NCBI GenBank assembly: GCA_015680685.1
Contig: MNCI01008930.1
Span: forward strand, 1,965 to 65,964
DNA: 64,000 nt
Direction of reading: 5' to 3'
DNA from: Gnetum montanum
Taxonomy: Eukaryota > Streptophyta > Gnetopsida > Gnetales > Gnetaceae
Position numbers and translations under genes: made by a program. Every line of letters begins with the position of its first letter. The first letter of the stretch is position 1. Positions 55,198 through 64,000 of the stretch are shown in pieces. Under the pieces are notes generated by a model. That model ran no database searches. It had not been told where the DNA came from and was given only the letters and a program-made list of their open reading frames with translations.

Positions 55198-57720
55198 ATG
55201 TCTTATTCTCATAGAAGTAATTCTCTGCCCAAGTCTGATGGAGTACATCAATAGGTACCCCAATAATGTAGAGTGGTATATGCTCATCTTGATGAGTATG
55301 TACCCAATTTCACCATCATCCTCCACTAAGATGAACTACTATAGTGGTGCAACATGAATGACAACATCATTTTGCCACGTGATCGATCCATTCTTGTGAT
55401 GCTCAACCAAACTCTTACACAATTGGGTCTCCAGGGACTCCATTATGAGTATGTTGTGCAGGATAGTGACACCAAGGATAATCATCCCACTAAGGCACAA
55501 TGTCTAAGGGATTAACAGCTAGAATAACACTATGAATCTATGAAGTGAAAGTGGTTCAATGATTCTTCATACCTACTGTACCAGAAAGATAGTGGAGAAT
55601 CCTTCACTAGGGGTTTTCCATTCAACAAAACTCCTCTTGTTCACTTCGGTGAAGGAGGTCAAAACCAAAACCTATAGTCCACAATCCATAATATAGGTTT
55701 TAATAAGAATGGATTCAATGACAAAGGGGAATCCAAGGAGGTGAGTCAGGGTAGGGATGCAGACAAGAAACAAGATTGTGATTGTGGTCACAATCACTAA
55801 AGATGGGGTAGAAAGCACTATGATGGTGCTAGACCTTCTTTCTCTTCACCTTCATCATCATCTTCTTCCTCTTTTGGCTTTGAATGTAACTACAGGGGGT
55901 GCAATCATGATGGAGGTGACTAATTGGATCAAGATAATCGAAGGGTCCATTGGGCAAGTCAAGACTAGGGGCATGGGCATTCAAGTGAGACCCACTACCA
56001 TGAACAAAGGGGTAGCAAATGGCATCATAAGCACTACAATCATGGCCTTGATGAGCCTTTTCTTGATACCCAAAGCATGCGAAAAATTGTAAGTGCAAAT
56101 TCCTATAGGGCACATTAAGGATAATTAGATCAAGAGGCTAGACATGAACAACATTCCTAGGTTCAAAAGGGGATATCACTCGAATTTGTAGATTCATCTG
56201 TAAGCTTTCCACAATGTCTATGCCTTGAAAAATATAGAAAATGATTGAAAAAAACTTAAGTTGTTCCCCAAGATACTCATTAAAAAAGTAGAAAGTTGGT
56301 ACTAGTTCTTAAAACTAGAATTCATCAAATGGTGAAGTACAATGCTTAAATTGTTCAATGACAAGTATCAAATGTACTCTCAAGTGTCCAACTTGAGGAG
56401 GCAGATCCAAGGATGGAAGCAAGGGACACATGAATCCTTGGATGTAGCCATGGGACAATACTATTCCTTATTACATAGATGTCTTGGCCATGTTTTTTCT
56501 CAACTAGAATAACTTCGCCACATCGTCAATGGGCTCTAATAAAAAATGAGGAGAACTCTTGGTGTCTATACCTAAGGGTGATTGTTAGAATTAAGAGTCC
56601 ATTAGATCCAAAGGTTGATCGAGTAGGTTGCAAAAGAAGAAGGAGAGTTGAGGAAATGTGAAAATGTAGAAGAATATAACCACATCCCTTTCAATCATAA
56701 GAGGGAGGTTTGATTTTGTGAAAATGAGTAAGAATCACCACTTGATGAGGTGGTGAACTATAAGACCTTGCTAATTTAAAAATGCACCTTTGAAATTTTA
56801 GCTAAGGTAGATCAGTTATGGGACTCCATGGATAGTAGATTTCAAACTATACTAAAAATTGTTAAAGAGTCCAAAGAACAAGGTAGTGATCATGATCGCA
56901 AGAGATGCAAGAAAGTTGAACATGCCAATCAAAGGAGTAAGGACAAGATTGTTGTAGTAGGAGAATTTGTGAAGACTAAATTTGATGATGGTGGTGGGTG
57001 TGACATCTACCAATATGAACATCCTAAAGGATGTTACCCCATCATTTCACACTTACAAGAGTTTGGGGTATATGCTCTGAATCCATGACTAGCAAGAAGG
57101 AAAATACCCAGAAGATTGCCTTATCCTCAAGGTAATCCTAGGTAGTTCCATTAGTAACAATAATATTATCCAAGTGGAACTTCACCACAATCACACAAGC
57201 AGTATCAATAGTGGCAACAACCATAGCCATGGGTGCTAGCATAGCCAAAGTAGCAATACCCTTATAGATAACCTAATCCATATGGATATTATGTTTAGTA
57301 ACCCTTGTCTCCACATGACTCTTCCAGTCATGTTTCTACTTTTCAATATTACTACTACCCTCTTAACTATTATCAAACTCATTTTGCACGTGTAAGGAGG
57401 GATACCATCTTTTATCCTTATCCTCCTCTTATTCCTACACTTGTTCCTCCACCCTCAACAAAGCTACCACCTACTCCATATATGTAGGATGAACTTCTAG
57501 CCCAACCATAACAACGCAACACTACCAAGGCCATTACCCTATAACCAGTTCATCAATTGGGGAGTTCAGATAATAGATCACGAAAAAGACCTTTCTTTTG
57601 ATCCAACAATGCACATGAGCCCTCACATATACATGCAGTTGGCAACCCTACTTCTCCATCTTTCTCTATATCAAATTCCTTTGAGTTCCCTTCAAAACAA
57701 ATACTTTTCAAGATCCATAC
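55198..57720 (+). pseudogene. gag: E11 gag
   Basis: The ATG at 55198 corresponds to 1456 in E1. The capsid core is recognisable near 56360-56580 (LRRQIQGWKQGTHESLDVA). The frame 56828-57088 holds a Lys-rich stretch and the zinc knuckle CDIYQYEHPKGCY, in which the second and last Cys are Tyr (TGC/TGT to TAC, G to A); compare CEVCYYDHPKGCC in E8. A Gln/Tyr/Pro-rich tail follows (57130-57500). It is broken by many stops and shifts. This is the region that E1 has lost. Confidence 0.75.
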
Positions 57721-58350
57721 TATTATGCTTACTCATGCTATATCTGATTGAATCTATGCTAGCAACCTTCCTAGGAAATTAGCTAATCTTGGGAGTCCTC
57801 TTATTTATTTGCAGATTGCTAGGAATGAACCATGTAAAGCTCTTATGGATTTAGGTTCTAGTGTCAACTTGATCTCTCATGAGATGTATACTGCATGGAA
57901 CCTACCCCCTCTTAAGAAGAGCAATATTTGATTAAAACTGGTAGACTAATCCATCACTGCTCCATTGGGACTGGTAGAAGACATTACAACCACTATCTAT
58001 GGGTGGTCTTATCCTATTGATTTCCTAGTAATGAAGGTTGAGAATTACAAAGGGGACTTCCCAATCATCATGGGAAGGATATGGATAAGCACTATTGATG
58101 CAAAAATAGGCATTAGAGATCGTTTTCTAGAGATATCTAAGGAAAATACATTCAAAAAGATTGAGAAGAAGCGAGTTCCATGCATCGGTTATAGTGATAC
58201 AGGGTGTAATTGTGTGCAAAAACTCTAGTTTGTGAAACAAGCATCCATCTCTGCATGTAGGTAGCATGTGCCAAAAGTAGATATTCAAAGGTGTTTGTAT
58301 GTAGAAGCCATAAAACGAGGGCACCAAGTGGATGACTACTGATTCTGAAA
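57721..58350 (+). pseudogene. E11 aspartic protease
   Basis: The reading has LIYLQIARNEPCKALMDLGSS and VNLISHEMYTAWNLPPLKK (active site D-L-G near 57848), then the frame 57965-58228: GLVEDITTTIYGWSYPIDFLVM, DFPIIMGRIWISTIDA. The D-L-G form is common in Tat/Athila proteases. Stops lie at 57929 and 57949. Confidence 0.75.
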
Positions 58351-61330
58351 GCAACACACTTTACATGAAACCTACTAAGAGTCTGACATATGCATATGTT
58401 ATAGGCATAGATGAACTAGAGCAAGTTCATTACCAACTCTTTGGTAATGAAAATGATGATACCTATTGGGGAGAGCTAGAAATCCCTTAAGATTTTAAAC
58501 GAGAGCCCCTTGAGTTAAAAAATCTACTTACTAGCATGGATTATGTATTCTTAAAAAATGAGAAGCTAGTAATAATCAATATAAATTATGCTCCAGAATA
58601 GAAATAGATGCTATTGAATGTGGTTGAAAAATGGTCAACAGCCTTTGCTTGGTCATATCCTAAACTCATAGGAATTGATTCAAGGATATGCCAGCATTGT
58701 ATCTACACTAACCTAGCCATGAAGCCAAAGAGATAGCTAGATAGGCTATTGAATCCCAAATTGAAGTAGATTGTCAAGGAAAAAATCAAACAACTCCTCA
58801 AGGTAGGGTTTATCTATTCCATTGTAGATAGTGAGGGGATCAGTTCACTTGTGATTGTGCCAAAGAAAGGTGGCAAGTGGCAAGTTTACATCAGTTTTTG
58901 GCTGTTGAATATGGCAAAATTCAAGGATCATTTTCTATCGTCATTTGTTGATCATTTGTTAGACACCATATATGTACATTGCTACTATAGTTTTTTGGAT
59001 GGTTATAGTAGCTATAACCAAATCCAGATTGTGCTAGAGGATTAGGCAAAAATAATATTCACAAGTCCTTGGGGGACCTTTGCATATCAAAAGAGGCCTT
59101 TTGGTCTATGCAATATCCTTGCTACATTATAATGCCTGGTCCTTAGCATTTTTCAATAGTAGATTGGTAACGGGGTAGAAGTATTTATGGATGAATTTTC
59201 TTCTTATGGGACTACATTTGAGCAAGCCTTGGACCACCTTGAGCAAGTGCTAAAATGATGTGTGGAAACAAACTTGTAGCTCAATTGGAAAAAAAGTCAT
59301 TTGATGGTCTAAGAGGACATTGTGTTGGGGCACAAAATCTCACAAGCAAGAATTGAGGTCAAACTTGAAAGAATAAGGGTAATTCAAGGAATTATCCACC
59401 AACTAGAAACCATCAAAGATGTTTAGTCATTCCTTAGATACATTGGCTACTACCAGCAATTCATAAAGAATTCTCTAAGATCACAAAACTATTGGTTGAT
59501 CTAACAAAGAAAGATGCTCCATTTATTTGGACCGAGGAATGTGAAAAAGCATTCTAGTAACTAAAGGAGAAACTTGTAGAAACTCCAATTCTACAGCCAC
59601 CTCACTAGTCTAGACGATTTCATGTTGTGAAAAATACATCAAATTACACCTTAGGTGCTATTCTTACATAGTTGAATGATAAAAAATGTCCATATTATAT
59701 CCATTGCACAAGTCAAAGCATTGTGGGTGCACAATTGAGCTATACCACCACAAAAAAAGGATTAATGATAGTGGTGTTTGCTCTAGAAACGTTTAAGCAT
59801 TACGTGCTTAGATACAAAGTGTTTATGCACATAGAGCATAATGCAATATGCTTCCTAATGAACAAGTCAACAATGAGGCCCTATGTCATATGGTGGCTAG
59901 TGATCTTATAGGAATTCAATCTTACGATGATAAACCCAAAAGGAACTAAGAATGTAGTTGCTAACCACTTGTCTTGATTTTGATGGGATAATAGAGAAGA
60001 AGAAAGCCCACTATCTGATCTATTTCCTGATGAACTCCTCTTTGTTGAGGCTATAGCTAAATAATTGACCACTGAGCCTAAATGATATGATGGCATTCTT
60101 ACCTATCTTCTTACTCAAGATATGCCACAAGGGTTGGACCAATGGAAGAAACAATAGTTTCTTCACTAGGTAAAATGCTTCATGGAGATATCAAGAGACA
60201 CCTTTACAAGGTGTGCGTTGACATCCTAGTTTGTTGGTGTGTCCTTGATGCTGATCAACTATGCATTCTCCAAGATGCTCATGAGGGTTCTTGTGGGGGC
60301 CACTATGTTGGGAGATGCATGACCATTAAAATCCTAATGGCGAGGTATTATTGGCCAACAATCTTTAGGGATGCTTATCAATTTGTCTACTCTTGTGAAT
60401 GCTACCAACAAGATGGTGGAATGACTGCTCAAATGGAGGGATCTCAATAGTGGATCCAACCATTGGAACCCTTTGACATATGGGACATTGATTTTATGGG
60501 TCTCATCACATCCATGTTAAATGGAAGGGCATACATCATAGTTGTCATATACTATTGTATAAAATGGGTAGAAGTAGTAGCCATCACTGACTGTACATCT
60601 TCTATTGTTGCTCTGTTTATACAATAGAATGTTGGAAATAGGTTTGGTATGCCACATACATTAAATATTTGATAATGGAACCCACTTTACAAGCATTACC
60701 TTTTGGAAGCTTATGCAATGCTTAGGGGTTGAACATAAGCTACCAATACCTTACCACCCCCAAGCTAATGGTTAAGCTGAGGTTACAAATAGGGAAATCA
60801 TAAAGATCCTAACAAGAACTATTAGCAAATATAGCAGAGATTGGAGCACAAAGCTCAACGATGCCCTCTAGGCCTACCACTCAACATGGAAACTTCGATA
60901 GGCTATTCTCCCTATGAGATAGTGTATGGAAAATTACTAACATTTCCTATTCAATCCAAGCTCCGTACACTTTCATGAACTTGTGACCTTGGCCTTGACT
61001 TAAGTCTAGCATAAAAAGAAAGATTAATGAACCTCAACTTGCTAGATGAAAATTGATTTGGTGTCCCTGTCATCTAATGAGTTGCACAAGGAATTCAACA
61101 AAAAAAGCCATGACCTTAACACTAGAAAATTTAAATTTCAATTGGAAGATAAGGTCCTTTACTAGAACCCCACTCACATACCTCAACAAACTAAGTTTCA
61201 AATGTTGTGGTAAGGACCTTATATAATTTACAAAATTTTCCTTCTAGGGCCATGATGATCTACAAATATAAGATCCTAGACAAGAAAGAATTGGTCAACT
61301 TATAACAAGTCAAACCTATTAATGAGCCTA
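58351..61330 (+). pseudogene. pol: E11 pol: RT, RNase H, integrase
   Basis: This is collinear with E1 pol. RT shows IVPKKGGKWQVY, FLDGYSSYNQ and VFMDEF (second catalytic Asp changed to Glu near 59190). RNase H runs at about 59500-60000. The integrase zinc-binding part is in the open frame 60142-60450 (DAHEGSCGGHYVG, CECYQQ). The core has DIDFMG near 60486 and NGTHF near 60680, where a base insertion shifts the Asp codon, then TNRE near 60790. Stops match those of E1 at most sites. Confidence 0.85.
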
Positions 61331-62150
61331 AGTTAGCTCATGGAACAAACACCTCATTAGATGGACAACCATGCTCAATCTTTCAAATCTCCTCCTTTCA
61401 ACTTAGTTGTGGGGGATATGGTCATCCATGCTAAATATATAAGTAGCTCCTTAATTTTTCACCTTTTTTTTTACATGATTTTTTTCCCACCTTGTTATTT
61501 TTACAACTTTTTGTTTTACACATTCTTTATCTTACACCTTTTTGTTTTCACATTATTAATTTTTCAAGATTTTTATTTTATAACATCATTAGTACATTTT
61601 ATTTTTCTTAAATATTTTACAATTTCTTATATATTTTCCTTTATTTTGGATGTGATTTTCTTATTGTGTTTTAATAATAACATGCCTTATTGCTAACTAG
61701 GTATAGTGTGGTTTGATTGATGTGGAAATGTGTTATTTGGTTATTTGATTATTAGTATCTAGATTCTAGCTTTGAATTTTGTTACTAATAACTAGGACAT
61801 GGTCTCTTTTTCATGAAATAGGCAATGAGTCTACAAGCTCCACCCATCCACAAACTCTATGATTTTTCTTATTCTAAAAGTGTGAGGTCCCTTTTCCATT
61901 AATAAAACTTTAACAAATTTATGACCTTGGTATTTTCTGGATTTAGAAAGTATTCAAAGGTTTAAATAGGGTGTGACCTCAAGGGGACTTGATATTCTTT
62001 GTACTTTTCTACTTGGGTGCATGTGTGTTTTCTTGGATTTCTCACCATTCTGTATCAACCAATAGTAGGAAATTGAATAAGTCTTTGCATGGTGTGGTTC
62101 CCAATATAAAAGAAATGATGGGAATTCAAGGCACACCCCTTAGATAAAAT
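61331..62150 (+). other. E11 3' spacer, truncated
   Basis: The purine tract TTGTGGGGGATATGG near 61405-61419 is followed by the T-rich spacer and the segment reading GGGTGTGACCTCAAGGGGACT (61968-61988), as in E4 at 17928. It stops at about 62150 after CACCCCTTAGATAAAAT. ORF2, polypurine tract and 3' LTR of E11 are absent. Confidence 0.65.
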
Positions 62151-63938
62151 AAATGTACCATCATGTATTGTGTATGAACTACCCTCCATTAATAGGGTAA
62201 CGTAGGATGACTATGGAAGCAAGAATTCCCTTTATGCATAGATAAAATGGATTAGCAACATTATTTGATTAAGCCCCACTTATCAAGTAGGCTGGGGTCA
62301 TTCCTCAACTAAAGCTAGGGTCGCCCATGCTTAGCTACCAACATACGATATAACTTCCATCGACACCATTTATGCACATTACGCCACTAAGGGTGAAATG
62401 TGCACATATTTACAGTTACAAGGGTTAAGGCTCAATTATGAGATATGCAAGTATGGTTAGGTTTGGTTTAGTTTATTGTACCAGGGTAATGTAAAGGATG
62501 GACTACAGTAACAAATATGGAATATACCTGGAAATCAAATATTTCTTTGTTAGAATTCAATTGGTCATGGGCATCGTGAGCCCTTTCGAAATCGTTCTGT
62601 AATATTTCAGTGGTTGCTGTGAAGAATGATGTCATAGCCCCTGCAAAAGTAATAACAATGTTGGGACTAATCTATATTTTTTCACAAAATCAAAAAAGAA
62701 AAATAGCAAAATATGGGTCAAAAAGTAAATCCACTTAGCTTTAGACTAGGTGTAACTCAAAAAAGTTATTCTATTTGGTTTACACAAAATAGACTTTTGT
62801 GTACCCATTACCAACCCTTTTAGGGGGATTAGTTATCCTAGTTACTTTGGGAGGGTGCCAAGATAGGCAAGTATGGGTTGGACAAGTTCTTATTGTTTAG
62901 TTAAATGGAAACACTTACCTAAAAACTAGGCATGAGGCTACAAAGAGCTACCTGTGCACTCATTCTTCGAATTAAAATAGTGAACGAAGGCCCCATTGAT
63001 CACCGATGTGAGTGGTTGTACCTTGAATAGGTGAACTGCTATGCTAGTACATGGTGAACACTTGTCTTACTTTCTTAGTTTACTTTTGGGTAGGTCTATT
63101 ACATACAACATTTTTTTGTATTTATGTATCAGCTTAGTATGTACTCTTGGGAAATTGAGAGGGAAATTTTATGGTCATTTGCAGAAAATGAATTATGTAA
63201 CAGATTTCATGTTTAAAGCTTTGCCAATAGTAGTTATTAGTTAATAAAAGTTATCTTCCAATTGTATTGACTTATGTGTTCTTTTATCATTCGCAATTGG
63301 AATCAAGTTTTTATTAGAATTTGTTTTAAAAGTATATGCAAAAGCTTTGTCTCTGAGTTTCTTCTTCTTCACACATAAAGATAGGAGAATAACCTAAAGT
63401 CGAGTTTAAGTCTACAATTAAGATTACAAGGTTTTGTTATATACGAGGTCTAGTTAAAAGAAAGCAGAAGGTAGAGATTGAAGTTGCTCGAACAACTTTA
63501 CTAGCACTACAAGCATAGTATAGTAAGATAATATTGGTTTTGAAATTTTATTTATTTTGTAAAATGATTTGGTAGTTGATACTTACATGTTTGAAAAAAT
63601 TCTTAAGGTGCTCTACTAAATCTTATCACTACTTAAAGTACAAATTGTACAAATATAATTTAGATGTTATGTTAGAGGTTAAAAGGGAGAGGATACTAGG
63701 TGAATTATGTGGGAAAAAGGCTTTCAAAACAAGAAGAAATAGTCAAAAGGAAAGTCTTGTAAAAATAATAATAATAAAAACATGAGATAGTCAAAAAGAA
63801 CTAGGGTACATTAGAAACAAGGTCATGAGATGTGTGTCTAACGTGTTCTTAATGCAGGTTACTTATAAAATCTATTATTAGTGCATGTGAAGTTCACGCT
63901 CTTATTCTAAAAGCTAACACTATCTAGAACCCTATCTA
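62151..63938. other. Non-coding AT-rich DNA
   Basis: No gene or element is recognised. 62784-62852 matches the flank of E1 (5300-5371). ORFs at 63041-63244 and 63576-63785 show no known family. Short A/T-rich repeats such as AATAATAATAATAA occur near 63765. Confidence 0.45.
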
Positions 63939-64000
63939 ATATAATAAGGTGTTAGCCTAATGGTAAGACATTTGATTTGGAAGCTCTAGGTCATAAGTTT
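63939..64000 (+). repeat. tRNA-like head, possibly a SINE, cut by window end
   Basis: GGTGTTAGCCTAATGGTAAG has a full match to the polymerase III A box (TRGCNNARYGG). GGTCATAAGTTT, 33 bases on, resembles the start of a B box. Anticodon-arm pairing is poor. It could be the 5' end of a tRNA-derived SINE or a tRNA pseudogene; the rest lies outside. Confidence 0.35.

Noticed and set aside
1-64000. CRISPR array, bacterial operons or integrated virus
   Set aside because: No regularly spaced repeats, ribosome-binding sites or viral structural genes are present; all pol-like genes fall in plant LTR retrotransposon lineages.

Overview
This window is plant nuclear repeat DNA: a dense graveyard of LTR retrotransposons with almost no host genes. 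The evidence for a plant is a primer-binding site complementary to tRNA-Asp, Ty3/gypsy pol domains of the Tat/Athila type, a Ty1/copia remnant, a eukaryotic-type tRNA-Gln and a decayed fragment of a chalcone-synthase-type gene. A seed plant, probably a flowering plant with a repeat-rich genome, fits best; the species cannot be told. No protein-coding gene looks functional. Two N-gaps (15676-16220 and 35345-35713) and four single-N contig joins show a draft assembly.

Almost everything belongs to one gypsy family with LTRs of about 780-1100 bp that begin TGATGA and end TCATCA, 5-bp target duplications and GATATC palindromes before the TATA box. Pieced together from broken copies, the family plan is: LTR, PBS, gag, protease, RT, RNase H, integrase, a long 3' spacer with a purine-rich tract at each end, a putative 60-62 nt intron, a second ORF (ORF2: an env-position protein with a plant-transposon-like domain and a long coiled coil), polypurine tract, LTR.

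Layout. E1 (+) 426-5213 is a decayed copy with an internal deletion. E2 (+) 5372-10838 fuses gag directly to ORF2. 10839-14013 holds an old dispersed repeat, a tRNA-Gln-like gene and non-coding DNA. 14014-14602 is an LTR fragment. E3, a copia remnant (14891-16471 and 20403-20560), is split by E4 (+) 16472-20397, which has target duplication GTAAG. 22186-22401 (-) is the 3' end of a chalcone-synthase-like pseudogene, abutting E5 (-) 22402-27385. E5 meets E6 (+) head to head at about 27386. E6 is interrupted by E7 (-) 28478-38977 (target duplication ACATA), and E7 is interrupted by E8 (-) 29494-36652 (target duplication GTGGT); E6 resumes at 38983 and runs to 43030. E9 (-) 43031-47255 cuts E6. 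47256-49900 is non-coding DNA with old repeats. E10 (-) about 49900-54167 is cut by E11 (+) 54168-62150. The rest is AT-rich DNA ending in a tRNA-like sequence.

The 1-5213 region and 53743-61816 are a diverged direct duplication. E4, E7 and E8 carry gag or gag-protease but no pol, so they would have needed enzymes supplied by intact relatives. The most unusual signal is the short intron-like segment, of nearly fixed length, just upstream of the ATG of ORF2 (or of its short replacement ORF) in five separate copies.
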